This document shows positions 53,794 to 63,855 of a DNA stretch of 64,000 nucleotides, in pieces. The notes below the pieces were generated by a model. It saw only the letters and a list, made by a program, of their open reading frames with translations. It had not been told where the DNA came from and made no database searches. A program made the position numbers and the translations under genes. The DNA comes from Labrys wisconsinensis. GTDB lineage: Bacteria; Pseudomonadota; Alphaproteobacteria; Rhizobiales; Labraceae. Numbering within the stretch: position 1 is the first letter of the stretch; each line of letters opens with the position of its first letter. The stretch lies in the NCBI RefSeq assembly GCF_030814995.1, contig NZ_JAUSVX010000020.1:62001-126000 (forward strand), written 5' to 3'.

Positions 53794-54831
53794 ATGCTCG
53801 CTCGCTACGTCTTTGCCAAGATCTTCAGTGGCCGCGTCCTCAAGGTCGCCGCCGCCCTGGTGCTGACCGGGCTGGTGGCGTCCTCGACGCCGCTGCCGCC
53901 CAGCAGCATGAAGAGCCTGAAGATCAACAGCAAGGCGCTGGGTGGCAAGCTGCCGGTGATGGTCTATGTGCCGCAGGCGACGCCGCCGACCGGCGGCTGG
54001 CCGGTGCTCTACCTCCTGCACGGGCTCGGCGGCTGCGAACGCGACTGGGTCGAGCTCGGCGAGATCCAGGTGACGCTCGACCGGCTGATCGCGACCGGCC
54101 GCATCAGGCCGATGATGGTGGTGATGCCGGGCGCCGCCAACAGCTGGTATGTCGACAGCGGCACGGTGGGCGGGCCCGGCGACTACGAGACGGCGATCAT
54201 CGAGGACCTGCCCAGGGCGATCCAGAAGCGCTTCCCCGTCGCCGTCTCGCCCAGGAGCCGCGCCATCGCCGGCGTCTCGATGGGCGGCTACGGCGCGCTG
54301 CGCCTGGCGCTGAAGCATCCGGAGATGTTCGGAGCCGTGGCCAGCATGTCGGGCGCCATCTGGCAGAACCTGCCGGTGGCTCTGGCGAACGGCGCCGGCA
54401 AGCCCTACGACGCCTTCCGCGACGCCGCCTATTTCCGGCGTCCCGACGCGGCGACAGTGGTCCCGGGCATCGACCTGCCGCCGGAGGGCGAGCATTTCGA
54501 CGGCGCCTTCGGCGAGCCCTTCGACGCCGGCCGCTTCAACCGCCAGAACGTGTTCACGCTGCTCGCCAGCCAGATCGCCAAGGGCACGACGCTGCCGGCG
54601 ATCTACCTCACCGTCGGCGACCACGACAGCCACAATCTCTGGCGCGGCTCGATCGCCCTCTACCAGACGCTGCAGGCCGACCGGCAGAAGGTCGAGTTCC
54701 GCGTCACCGACGGCGACCACACCTGGTCGCTGTGGCGGAAGTCGATCGAGGACACGCTCCTGTTCGTCGACCAGCGCTTCGCCGTCCCGGCCGCGCAGGC
54801 GCAGGCCGAGACCGGCGGCAAGGCTTCGTAG
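53794..54831 (+). CDS. Exported esterase (esterase D / antigen-85-like)
   Basis: 345 residues from an ATG at 53794 that starts a membrane-targeting sequence (VLKVAAALVLTGLVASS). Esterase-D landmarks: VLYLLHGLGG near 70, nucleophile GVSMGGYGAL, and YLTVGDHDSH plus TDGDHTWSLW bearing the catalytic acid and histidine. An ATG 153 bases upstream is rejected since it precedes the signal. Convergent with the permease gene at 54849. Likely acts on an ester in the envelope. Confidence 0.82.
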   Translation: MLARYVFAKIFSGRVLKVAAALVLTGLVASSTPLPPSSMKSLKINSKALGGKLPVMVYVPQATPPTGGWPVLYLLHGLGGCERDWVELGEIQVTLDRLIATGRIRPMMVVMPGAANSWYVDSGTVGGPGDYETAIIEDLPRAIQKRFPVAVSPRSRAIAGVSMGGYGALRLALKHPEMFGAVASMSGAIWQNLPVALANGAGKPYDAFRDAAYFRRPDAATVVPGIDLPPEGEHFDGAFGEPFDAGRFNRQNVFTLLASQIAKGTTLPAIYLTVGDHDSHNLWRGSIALYQTLQADRQKVEFRVTDGDHTWSLWRKSIEDTLLFVDQRFAVPAAQAQAETGGKAS

Positions 54832-54848
54832 GGCGGCCGAGCCCGGCG

Positions 54849-55739
54849 CTATTCCTTCACGGCTCCGGTCATGCTCGACACGTAGTAGTCGACGAAGAAG
54901 GAATAGAACAGCGCGACCGGGACCGAGCCGAACAGGGCTCCCGCCATCAGCGCACCCCATTGATAGTCGTCGCCCTGGACGAGCTGGGTCAGCACCGCCA
55001 CCGGCACCGTCTTCTTCTCCGAGGACTGGATGAAGGCGAGCGCGTAGATGAACTCGTTCCAGGACAGGGTGAAGGCGAAGATGCCGGCGGAGATCAGGCC
55101 GGGCACCGCCAGCGGCAGGGTGATCTTGCGCAGGATCTGCAGGCGCGTCGCCCCGTCGATCATGGCGCATTCCTCCAGCTCGTAGGGGATCGACTTGAAG
55201 TAGCCGATCAGGAGCCAGGTGCAGAACGGTATCAGGAAGGTCGGGTAGGTCAGGATCAGGGCGAGCTTCGAATCGTAGAGGCCGAACTGGAAGATCACCG
55301 TCGCCAGCGGGATGAACAGGATCGACGGCGGCACGAGATAGGCGAGGTAGATCGCCAGGCCCACCCATTCCGAGCCGCGGAAGCGCAGGCGCTGGATGGC
55401 ATAGGCGGCGAGCACGCTGGCGAACAGCGACAGCGCCGTCGCCGCGATGGCGACCGTCATGGTGGTCGCCAGCCATTGCGGATAGTCGGTCTCGAACAGG
55501 AGCTTCCTGACGTTGTCGAGCGTCGGCGAATGCACGAAGAACGGGTTGTAGGTCTTGTAGTCGTAGAGCTCGGCGTCCGGCTTGAAGGTCGTCACCGCCA
55601 TCCAGTAGAACGGGAACAGCAGCACGAAGACGAAGCAGGCGAGCGGCAGGTAGAGCGTCACCAGCCGGCGATAGCCCGAGCTCCAGGAGATCGGGGTGCC
55701 GCGGCGCAGCTCGCCGCCCTGGGCGGTTGCGTCAGTCAT
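54849..55739 (-). CDS. Carbohydrate ABC transporter permease (MalG type)
   Basis: 296 residues, six predicted membrane spans. The EAA loop that docks the ATPase is ECAMIDGATRLQILRKITLP. Its start overlaps the end of the MalF-type gene by 8 bases (55732-55739). Third gene of the leftward family-1 sugar operon. Confidence 0.92.
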   Translation of the reverse strand: MTDATAQGGELRRGTPISWSSGYRRLVTLYLPLACFVFVLLFPFYWMAVTTFKPDAELYDYKTYNPFFVHSPTLDNVRKLLFETDYPQWLATTMTVAIAATALSLFASVLAAYAIQRLRFRGSEWVGLAIYLAYLVPPSILFIPLATVIFQFGLYDSKLALILTYPTFLIPFCTWLLIGYFKSIPYELEECAMIDGATRLQILRKITLPLAVPGLISAGIFAFTLSWNEFIYALAFIQSSEKKTVPVAVLTQLVQGDDYQWGALMAGALFGSVPVALFYSFFVDYYVSSMTGAVKE

Positions 55740-56697
55740 CGCGGCCTCCTTGCTGCCACTTGCGCCGGGCCAGGCCGAAATAGCTGCCGAGCGTGGCCGC
55801 GACCAGGAAGGGGATCATCGCCACGGCGATCGCCGCGCCTTCGCCGAGCTGCCCGCCGGGGATGCCGCGCTGGAAGGCCAGCGTCGCCATCAGGTGGGTC
55901 GAGTTGACCGGGCCGCCGCGGGTGATGGCGTAGACGAGCTGGAAATCGGTGAAGGTGAACAGCACCGAGAAGGTCAGCACCACGGAGAGGACCGGCATCA
56001 GCATCGGCACGGTCACGTGGCGGAAGCGCTGCCAGGCGCTCGCCCCGTCCAGCATCGCCGCCTCGTAGAGCGAGACGGAGATGGTCTGCAGGCCGGCCAG
56101 CAGGCTGATGGCGACGAAGGGGATGCCGCGCCAGACATTGGCGGCGATCAGCGACAGCCGCGCCGACCAGGGCGAGCCGAGGAAGTCGACATTGGTCGTG
56201 CGCACATGCAGCACGTCCTTGAGGAAATAGGAGATGATCGAGAACTGGGGATCGTAGATCCACCAGAAGGCCATGGCGGAGAGCACGGTCGGCACGATCC
56301 AGGGCACCAGCACGATGGCGCGGATCAGCGACTTGAACGGCACGTGCTCGTTGAGGAGCAGGGCCAGCCACAGGCCGAGGCCGAACTTCAGCACGGTGGC
56401 GAGGGCGGTGTAGAACAGCGTGTTGCCGACCGAGAGCCAGAAGATCGGGTCCTGGCCGATCGAGACGAAATTGGCGAGGCCGACGAACTGGCCGGCCCGC
56501 CCGATCTTGGTGTCGGTGAAGGCGAGCCAGAAGCCGAGCCCCAGCGGGTATGTCAGGAAGACGACGAGGAGCCCGATCGCCGGGAACAGGCAGACGGCGA
56601 CGAGGAAGGGCTTCCAGTCGAAGAGCCGCGTCAGCCACCCGTCCGGTACGACGGCCCGGTCGGCCCGCGTGATGGTCATGGCCATGGTCGACCCCAT
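55732..56697 (-). CDS. Carbohydrate ABC transporter permease (MalF type)
   Basis: 321 residues with six or more spans and EAA loop EAAMLDGASAWQRFRHVTVP. ATGs at 56697, 56685 and 56679 are all possible; no clear ribosome site decides between them. The binding-protein gene ends 45 bases upstream. Pairs with the MalG-type subunit. Confidence 0.9.
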   Translation of the reverse strand: MGSTMAMTITRADRAVVPDGWLTRLFDWKPFLVAVCLFPAIGLLVVFLTYPLGLGFWLAFTDTKIGRAGQFVGLANFVSIGQDPIFWLSVGNTLFYTALATVLKFGLGLWLALLLNEHVPFKSLIRAIVLVPWIVPTVLSAMAFWWIYDPQFSIISYFLKDVLHVRTTNVDFLGSPWSARLSLIAANVWRGIPFVAISLLAGLQTISVSLYEAAMLDGASAWQRFRHVTVPMLMPVLSVVLTFSVLFTFTDFQLVYAITRGGPVNSTHLMATLAFQRGIPGGQLGEGAAIAVAMIPFLVAATLGSYFGLARRKWQQGGRDD

Positions 56698-56742
56698 GCA
56701 GGAAAGGGGAGGCCGGCGCGGATGGCCGCGCCGGCCCGGCGA

Positions 56743-58080
56743 TCAGCCCTGGTAGTAGCGCTTGGCCCGCCGCTCGGCCTCGGCGGCCGCATCCTCCGGC
56801 GTCGAGGCACCGGTGCAGGCGGCGGCGACCATGTCGACCATGACGTAATCGGCGACCACCGCCGCGGACTTCTCGCTGACCGGGCCCTTGTAGGCCAGCC
56901 AGAGCGAGTCCTGCATGGTGTCGCGATAGACCGTCACCTTGGGATCGATGGTCCAGACGTCGCTCTTGGCATAGGCCTTCAGGGGATGGGCCCAGTAGCC
57001 GAGCGAGGCCGTCAGCCATTTGTCGTACTGCTCCACCTCCATGAGGTAGAGCAGATAGGCCCGGGCGGCATTGGGATAGGCGGTGTGCTTGAAGATCATC
57101 GAGTTGACGACGAGCGCCGTCTCGGTGCCGAAGCCGACCGGGCCGACCGGCATGCGCGCATTGTCGACGTCCGCGGCGAGCGCGGCGATGTTGGGATCCT
57201 TGGCGTTCTTGAAGGAATTGTAGAGCGACACGCCGTTCTGGGTCGCCGCGATTTCGCCGGCCAGCATCGCCTTGTTGTTGGAAGGGTCAAGCCAGGACTG
57301 GGTGCCGGGCACGAAGGTCTCGTAGAGCGCCTTGCCGTATTTCAGCGCCTCGATCGTCTGCTTGGAATTGATCGTGACCTTCTGGGCCTCGTCGATCATG
57401 TGGCCGCCGAAGGCCCAGACCAGCCAATGGCAGAAGGAATTGGCGTCGCCAACGGCATGGCCGAGCGTGAAGCCGACGGGATGGCCGATCTTCTGCAGGC
57501 CCTGGCACATCTTGAGGAAGTCGTCGGTATTCTTCGGGAAGGCGTCGAACCCGGCTTCCTTGACCCAGCCGGCGCGATAGACGGCGGCGCCGCCGGTGCC
57601 GCCGAGCGGGATGGCGATCCAGTTGTTGGTGCCGAAATGCTTGCCGAGACGCTCGGCCAGCGGATACCAGCCGCCATATTTCTTGCCGAGATACTCGGCG
57701 ATGTCGGTGAGCTCGATCAGCTTGTCGGTATAGAGGTGCGGGTCGTCGGTCCAGCCGATGACCACGTCGGGGCCGGCGCCGGTATTGGCCGTCACGGCGG
57801 TCTGGGGCCGCAGGTCCTCCCAGGCCTGGTAGTCGACCTTGACCTGGACGCCGGTCGCCTCGGTGAACGCCTTGGTGTTCGCGTTGAAGGCGGTCTCGTC
57901 GCCCGGCACGAACTTGGCCGGGCGCAGCACGCGCAGGCTGGCGCCGCTCTCGATGTCGATCTTCGGCGGCGTGGCGTCGGCGGTCGGCACGGCGGCACGC
58001 GCGGCCTGGCCGAACGGCGAGGCCAGAGCAGCGGCGCCGATGCCGAGGCCGAGCGTCTGGCGACGGGTGAATCGTGTCAT
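56743..58080 (-). CDS. Carbohydrate ABC transporter substrate-binding protein, Tat-type leader
   Basis: 445 residues of the family-1 type. The leader MTRFTRRQTLGLGIG has a twin-arginine motif (TRRQTLG), with cleavage near ARA/AV at residue 29, so it may be exported folded. Body shows VKVDYQAWEDL, GPDVVIGWTDD and MLAGEIAATQNGVSLY. AAGGGGAGG precedes the ATG. It delivers an oligosaccharide or glycoside to the two permeases downstream. Confidence 0.92.
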   Translation of the reverse strand: MTRFTRRQTLGLGIGAAALASPFGQAARAAVPTADATPPKIDIESGASLRVLRPAKFVPGDETAFNANTKAFTEATGVQVKVDYQAWEDLRPQTAVTANTGAGPDVVIGWTDDPHLYTDKLIELTDIAEYLGKKYGGWYPLAERLGKHFGTNNWIAIPLGGTGGAAVYRAGWVKEAGFDAFPKNTDDFLKMCQGLQKIGHPVGFTLGHAVGDANSFCHWLVWAFGGHMIDEAQKVTINSKQTIEALKYGKALYETFVPGTQSWLDPSNNKAMLAGEIAATQNGVSLYNSFKNAKDPNIAALAADVDNARMPVGPVGFGTETALVVNSMIFKHTAYPNAARAYLLYLMEVEQYDKWLTASLGYWAHPLKAYAKSDVWTIDPKVTVYRDTMQDSLWLAYKGPVSEKSAAVVADYVMVDMVAAACTGASTPEDAAAEAERRAKRYYQG

Positions 58081-58162
58081 GGCAGTCCTCCCCTTTCGTT
58101 GAACCTTCGATGAGACGCATCGGGGCGTCGTCCAGGCCCGCCGGGTGCGGGCGGGCAGCTCC

Positions 58163-58273
58163 TCAGCAGGCCGGCACCGCGTGCGCGCGGACAGGGCGGC
58201 CGTTCGACGGCCCCGGCTCGGACCGGGATTGCCGGCAGGCGGATACGGCCTCTCCGGCTCTGCTCGAGAGCAT
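58163..58273 (-). CDS. Possible 36-residue leader peptide upstream of the sugar operon
   Basis: ATG at 58273 has an excellent site (AGGGGAGG, 6 bases away) embedded in AAAAGGGGAGG, nearly the same as that of the binding-protein gene (AAAGGGGAGG). The frame ends at 58163-58165. The product is arginine/serine-rich with no known motif. It lies 82 bases upstream of the binding-protein start and could be a regulatory short peptide, or the signal may be fortuitous. Confidence 0.3.
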   Translation of the reverse strand: MLSSRAGEAVSACRQSRSEPGPSNGRPVRAHAVPAC

Positions 58274-58594
58274 GTCAGGACCTCCCCTTTTGATGGATCC
58301 GCCGTCGGCCGGCGTCTTGGTCTTGGCGGCCGGCATCGAGACCGGGCGCAGGTCCGGGTTCACCAGCCACCATAGGGCAGAACCCGACGCAATGCTTGCG
58401 GTGTTACTGTCAGCAGAGTAACATGTCAATACGTGCTCACCAAGAGGCCGCCATGGTCCGAGCCGACGGTGCCGTCCTGCCGCCGCCTTGGCCATGCCGG
58501 GCGCCGCCGATACGATCGAGCGCTTGCGATTCGACGCGCATGCGGGCCGGCCTGCCGGCCGGAGGCCGGCGGGCCGACGAGAAACGTGGATGTC
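58274..58594. other. Divergent promoter region of the MalEFGK-type operon and GntR gene
   Basis: About 320 bases with no supported gene except the short frame noted at 58163-58273. Contains the palindrome at 58402-58423. Confidence 0.5.
58402..58423. promoter_or_regulatory. Candidate GntR operator
   Basis: TGTTACT (58402-58408) and AGTAACA (58417-58423), exact inverted arms with an 8-base spacer, in the divergent promoter 172 bases before the GntR start. Suited to a GntR-family dimer. Confidence 0.5.
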
Positions 58595-59266
58595 ATGCAC
58601 AAGCCGAACGAGACCCGTGAAACGGGCACCCAGCGCGAGCGAGCCTATCATTCCTTCACGCGCCACCTGCTGGCGAGCAGCGTCCGGCCCGGCCAGTTCG
58701 TCTCCCAGCGCGAGCTGGTGGAGCTGACCGGCATGCCGCTCGGCGCCATCCGCGAGCTGGTGCCGCGCCTGGAGGCCGAGGGGCTGATCACCACCGTGCC
58801 GCAGCGCGGCATGCAGATCGCCGCGCTCGACTTCAACCTGATCCGCGACGCCTATCAGTTCCGCCTGTTCCTGGAGAAGGAGGCGGTCGCCGTCTTCGCG
58901 GCCGAGGCTTCCGACGAGGCGATCGCGCAGCTCAGGGCGGAGCACGAGGCGATCCTGCGCGAAGCGGAGGCCGGCCCGATCCCACCGGCCCTGGTCGCCC
59001 GGGCGCAGGCGGTCGACTGGGCCATGCACGACACCATCGTCGACGCGCTCGGCAACCAGATCGTCTCCAAGTCCTACCAGGTCAATGCGCTGAAGATCCG
59101 GCTGATCCACCAGAGCCGGACCCGCATCAACGGCCATGTCGTGCCCGTCATGCGCGAGCATCTCGGCATCATCGCCGCCATGGAGGCCCGCGATCCCGTG
59201 GCCGCGGCGGGAAGGCTGGCCGCCCATATCGTCGGCGGCCGCGACCGGGCGCTCGGCCTGCGCTGA
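58595..59266 (+). CDS. GntR-family transcriptional regulator (FadR type)
   Basis: 223 residues. Winged helix at about 15-75 (SSVRPGQFVSQRELVELTGM, LEAEGLITTVPQRG) followed by an all-helical FCD ligand domain, typically with histidines that bind a metal near 136, 183 and 206 (WAMHDTIV, MREHLGI, AAHIVGG). ATG at 58595 has no strong ribosome site; GTG upstream is possible but the added sequence is unlike protein. Probably controls the divergent sugar operon. Confidence 0.88.
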   Translation: MHKPNETRETGTQRERAYHSFTRHLLASSVRPGQFVSQRELVELTGMPLGAIRELVPRLEAEGLITTVPQRGMQIAALDFNLIRDAYQFRLFLEKEAVAVFAAEASDEAIAQLRAEHEAILREAEAGPIPPALVARAQAVDWAMHDTIVDALGNQIVSKSYQVNALKIRLIHQSRTRINGHVVPVMREHLGIIAAMEARDPVAAAGRLAAHIVGGRDRALGLR

Positions 59267-59282
59267 AGGCGCGCTCCGCTCG

Positions 59283-59306
59283 AAGCAGGTTCTCCCGAAC
59301 CTGCTT
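59283..59306. terminator. Bidirectional hairpin terminator
   Basis: AAGCAGGTTC-TCCC-GAACCTGCTT, perfect 10-base arms, between the convergent GntR and ATPase genes. Short T-tract only (GACTTGG follows), so efficiency unknown. Confidence 0.6.
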
Positions 59307-59326
59307 GACTTGGCCGTGCCGGCGGC

Positions 59327-60397
<1,071 letters not shown>

Positions 60398-60576
60398 CGA
60401 ATATCCTCCAGAGGGTGATGCGTCGTTGTGCTCGCATCTGCCATTCACCGGACCATTGTGTCGGCGACGGCGCCGATCTGCAACCCTGGAAGACGAGAAA
60501 CCGCGCGATGACGACGGTGTGACGCGCCCGAGGGCCGGCGCCATGCCGTCGCCGTCGCGCCGCAGGCAACCGGGCA

Positions 60577-60831
60577 TCAGTCGACGAATCCTGCGTGGCC
60601 GATCCGAGCCGGGCGCCTTCCGGGAAGGTCCTCCGGGGCGAGGGCGGGCATGGCCAGCAGCGGATCGACGAAGGAGGGAATCTTGCTCCTCAGCCGACTC
60701 CATTCGTCATGGGACAGGATCACCGCGGCAGGACGGCCATGCCCGATGATCATTGTCGGCTCGCCATGCTCGGACGCATCGACAACGGCCGACAAGGTCC
60801 TCTTCGCCTCCCGCAGCGGCAATTCCTTCAT
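60577..60831 (-). CDS. Phd/YefM-family antitoxin, apparently orphan
   Basis: 84 residues. MKELPLREAKRTLSAVVD and GEPTMIIGHGRPAAVILSHDEW are the Phd/YefM DNA-binding core. Start ATG at 60831 with GAGG 7 bases upstream. Downstream, where a Doc, RelE or PIN toxin should follow, no toxin-like frame is found before the ATPase gene. May be a relic or may regulate another locus. Confidence 0.82.
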   Translation of the reverse strand: MKELPLREAKRTLSAVVDASEHGEPTMIIGHGRPAAVILSHDEWSRLRSKIPSFVDPLLAMPALAPEDLPGRRPARIGHAGFVD

Positions 60832-60915
60832 GAGCTCGCCTCGTGATCCAGCATCAATAGCGGACATCTCGCGCGGGTTCGAGCATTGCCCTGGGGAGGC
60901 GCCCGGCCGGCGGGC

Positions 60916-61290
60916 TCAGGCCGCCTCCGCCAGGGCATAGACGCGCAGGCGATGGCCGTCGGGGTCGAGGGCGACGAAGGTGCGGCCGAAATCCATGTCG
61001 GTCGGCGGCTGCAGGATGCTGAGGCCACGCTCGCGCCAGTCGGCGTGGAGCGCGTCGACCGTGCCCGTCCTGGCGACGGAGAAGGCGACCTCCCCGCCGC
61101 CGCCTCCGGCGGTCGCGGCGGGCTCGACGGTGTGGCGCGACCACAGGCCGAGCTTGAGGCCGCCCTCCATCACGAACAGGGCGAAGGCGGGCGAGGATTC
61201 GACCGGCTTCCGGTCGAGCAGGCCGGCATAGAAGTCGGCGCTCGCCGGCGGATTGTCGACATAGAGGATGACGTGGTTGATGTCGGGCAT
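60916..61290 (-). CDS. VOC-family (glyoxalase/dioxygenase-like) protein
   Basis: 124 residues with two beta-alpha-beta-beta-beta modules. NHVILYVDNPPASADFY opens and FVALDPDGHRLRVY closes the fold, with metal-ligand His and Glu positions typical of the superfamily. ATG at 61290 chosen because GGAGG is 5 bases upstream; GTG at 61293 is too close. Function within VOC (lyase, dioxygenase, resistance) not determinable. Confidence 0.85.
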   Translation of the reverse strand: MPDINHVILYVDNPPASADFYAGLLDRKPVESSPAFALFVMEGGLKLGLWSRHTVEPAATAGGGGGEVAFSVARTGTVDALHADWRERGLSILQPPTDMDFGRTFVALDPDGHRLRVYALAEAA

Positions 61291-61516
61291 CACGGCCTCC
61301 TTGCTGGGGGGAGGCCCAGTCCTAGCCCGGCCTGCTGCCGGATCCTGTCAGCAGCGCGCAGCGCCGGCCGCCGGATTGCTCGGCGTGCCGCAAAGGGATT
61401 TCTGCCGAATCGCCGCTGATCACGGCAGACGATCCGGGCTATGTTTGCCGTCAGGGCAGGGCGGCGCCGACGGGCGGGCCAGCCGGCGCCGCGATGGATT
61501 GCGAAAGGATCATCGG

Positions 61517-62254
61517 ATGGACAGGCTCAAGGGCAAGCGCGCCCTGATCACCGGCGGCACCAGCGGCATCGGCCTCGCGACGGCCCGACGTTTCGTGGCG
61601 GAGGGTGCGCGCGTGGCGGTGACGGGAACCGATTCCACCCGTCTGGAGGCGGCTCGCTCGGCGCTGGGCCCCGACGCCGTGGCCATCCCGGTCGATTCCG
61701 GCGACGCAGCCGCCCAGAAGGGCGTGGCCGAGGCCGTCGCCTGCGCCTTCGGCCAGCTCGACGCGGTGTTCGTCAATGCCGGCATCGGTGATTTCCGGCC
61801 GCTGGAGCAATGGGACGAGGCCGGCTTCGACCGCTCGCTGGCCGTCAATTTCAAGGGCCCATTCTTCCTGGTGCAGGCGCTGCTGCCGGTGCTGGCGAAC
61901 CCGGCCTCGATCGTGCTCAACACCTCGATCAACGCCCATATCGGCATGCCGAATTCGAGCGTCTACGCCGCCAGCAAGGCCGCGCTGCTCTCGCTCGCCC
62001 GCACCCTCTCGGGCGAGCTCCTGCCACGCGGCATCCGGGTCAACGCCGTGAGCCCCGGCCCGGTCGCCACGCCCCTGCACGGCAAGATCGGCATGGACGA
62101 GGCGGCAATCCGCAGCTTGGCTGGCCAGATCCCGCTCGGCCGGCGCGGCGATCCCGACGAGATCGCCCAGGCCGTGGTCTTCCTCGCTTCCGACGAGGGC
62201 GGCTTCACCGTCGGCAGCGAGTTCATCATCGACGGTGGGATGAGCACGCTGTGA
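61517..62254 (+). CDS. SDR-family oxidoreductase
   Basis: 245-residue classical SDR. GGTSGIG cofactor loop near 13, NAGIGDF near 86, catalytic LNTSINAHIGMPNSSVYAASK with YAASK, and PGPVATPLHG. VTGTDS after strand 2 suggests NADP or NAD use unclear. AAGGA lies 7 bases before the ATG at 61517. Divergent from the VOC gene. Substrate unknown. Confidence 0.9.
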   Translation: MDRLKGKRALITGGTSGIGLATARRFVAEGARVAVTGTDSTRLEAARSALGPDAVAIPVDSGDAAAQKGVAEAVACAFGQLDAVFVNAGIGDFRPLEQWDEAGFDRSLAVNFKGPFFLVQALLPVLANPASIVLNTSINAHIGMPNSSVYAASKAALLSLARTLSGELLPRGIRVNAVSPGPVATPLHGKIGMDEAAIRSLAGQIPLGRRGDPDEIAQAVVFLASDEGGFTVGSEFIIDGGMSTL

Positions 62255-62291
62255 ACGGCAGGGACCGGCGTCGTCCGCCGGTCCCCTCGTT

Positions 62292-63722
62292 TCAGCGCAC
62301 CAGGATGTTGCGGAACTGCCAGGGATCCGAGGCGTCGATGTCCTCGGCAAAGAAGCCCGGCCGGTCCTGCAGCGGCGTCCAATCGGTGTAATAGCCCTTG
62401 ACCGGCCCGAGATAGGGTTTCTGCACCTCGAGGCAGCGGCGGAAATCCATCTCGTCGGCCTCGACGATGCCGGCCTTCGGGTTCTCCAGCGCCCAGACCA
62501 TGCCGGCGAGCACGGCCGAGGTCACCTGCATGCCCGTGGCGTTCTGGTAGGGGGCGAGGTCGCGCGTCTCCTCCACCGAGAGCTGCGAGCCGTACCAGTA
62601 GGCATTCTTGCCATGGCCGTAGAGCAGCACGCCGAGCTCGTCGACGCCGTCGACGATGTCGTGCTCGTCAAGGATCTCGTGCGTCTCCTGCATCCTGCCG
62701 GCCCGGCCGAACATCTCGTGCAGCGACAGCACCGCATCGTTGCAGGGGTGGTAGGCATAGTGGCAGGTCGGGCGGTAGGCGACCGCGCCGCCCTCGCGCA
62801 CGGTGAAATAGTCGGCGATCGAGATCGCCTCGTTATGCGTCACCAGGAAGCCGTATTGCGGTCCGGGCGTCGGGCACCAGGTCCGCACGCGGGTGTTGGC
62901 GCCGGGCTGCAGGAGGTAGATGGCTGCCCCGCAGCCCTCGGCATGCGTGCGGCCGTTCTCCGGCATCCAGGCCTCGTGCGTGCCCCAGCCGAGCTCGGCG
63001 GGCTGGACACCCTCGGACAGGAAGCCTTCCACGGACCAGGTGTTGACGAAGACGTCGCGGGGCTTGGGCTTGCGCGAGCGCTGGGTGTCGCGCTCGGCGA
63101 TATGAATGCCCTTGACGCCGAGGGCCTGGGCCAGGCGGGCCCATTCCTCGCGCGAGGTCGGCTCGGCGCCCGTGTGGCCGGTGTCGGCGGCCAGGTTGAG
63201 CAGCGCCTGCTTGACGAACCAGGAGACCATGCCGGGATTGGCGCCGCAGCAGGAGACGGCGGTGGTGCCGCCGGGATTGCCGCGCCTGGCAGCGAGCACG
63301 GTCTCGCGCAGCGCATAGTTGGTGCGCGCCTCCGGCCCCGCGCTCTTATCGAAATAGAAGCCGAGCCAGGGCTCGACCACGGTGTCGATGTAGAGCACGC
63401 CGAGCTCGCGGCAGAACTCCATGATGTCGAGCGAGGAGGTGTCGACCGAGAGGTTGACGCAGAAGCCCTGGCCGCCGCCGGCGGTGAGCAGCGGCTGCAG
63501 CAGCGCCTTGTAGTTGTCGCGCGTCACCGCCGCCTTGATGAAGCGGATACCGCGCTCGTCGAGGAGGCGGCGGTCCCGGTCGTTGGGGTCGATGACCACG
63601 AAGCGCGACGTGTCGAACTCGAAATGGCGTTCGATCAGGGGCAGCACGCCGCGGCCGATCGAGCCGAAGCCGATCATCACGATGGGGCCGTCGATCTTGG
63701 CGTGAACGGGCCAGGTGCTCAT
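62292..63722 (-). CDS. hss: Homospermidine synthase
   Basis: 476 residues. NAD-binding start IGFGSIGRGVLPLIERH, then SVDTSSLDIMEFCRELGVLYIDTVVEPW, abridged, and GANPGMVSWFVKQAL, all characteristic of bacterial Hss. Makes homospermidine from putrescine (and/or spermidine) in the cytoplasm, the main long polyamine of many rhizobia. Faces the SDR gene convergently. The incomplete gene to the right may be its pathway partner. Confidence 0.94.
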   Translation of the reverse strand: MSTWPVHAKIDGPIVMIGFGSIGRGVLPLIERHFEFDTSRFVVIDPNDRDRRLLDERGIRFIKAAVTRDNYKALLQPLLTAGGGQGFCVNLSVDTSSLDIMEFCRELGVLYIDTVVEPWLGFYFDKSAGPEARTNYALRETVLAARRGNPGGTTAVSCCGANPGMVSWFVKQALLNLAADTGHTGAEPTSREEWARLAQALGVKGIHIAERDTQRSRKPKPRDVFVNTWSVEGFLSEGVQPAELGWGTHEAWMPENGRTHAEGCGAAIYLLQPGANTRVRTWCPTPGPQYGFLVTHNEAISIADYFTVREGGAVAYRPTCHYAYHPCNDAVLSLHEMFGRAGRMQETHEILDEHDIVDGVDELGVLLYGHGKNAYWYGSQLSVEETRDLAPYQNATGMQVTSAVLAGMVWALENPKAGIVEADEMDFRRCLEVQKPYLGPVKGYYTDWTPLQDRPGFFAEDIDASDPWQFRNILVR

Positions 63723-63807
63723 GGTGCGCTCTCCGTCAGGTCAGGGTCGGCGTGGGCTTAGGCGGTGGCGGGCAGGTCCGCAACGCTTTTGTGCCAGAAG
63801 GGTGACG

Positions 63808-63849
63808 GCGACGTGACGGGCGGGCCAGCGGGGCGGCCCGTCACGTCGC
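63808..63849. terminator. Long hairpin downstream of the window-edge gene
   Basis: GCGACGTGACGGGC (63808-63821) and its exact reverse complement (63836-63849) around 14 bases, between the end of the partial gene and hss. No T-run; likely termination aid or dispersed palindrome. Confidence 0.5.
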
Positions 63850-63855
63850 ACGGAG

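Noticed and set aside
52387-55476. 1029-codon frame extending the hydrolase upstream
   Set aside because: The upstream part is antisense to the second esterase and out of frame with the permease gene; the true start with ribosome site and signal peptide is at 53535.
55696-58113. 805-codon plus-strand frame
   Set aside because: Antisense to three clear transporter genes; composition is low-complexity and matches no family.
60398-60576. Toxin gene partner for the Phd antitoxin
   Set aside because: Frames here are arginine/serine-rich without PIN, Doc or RelE motifs and one runs into the ATPase gene frame.
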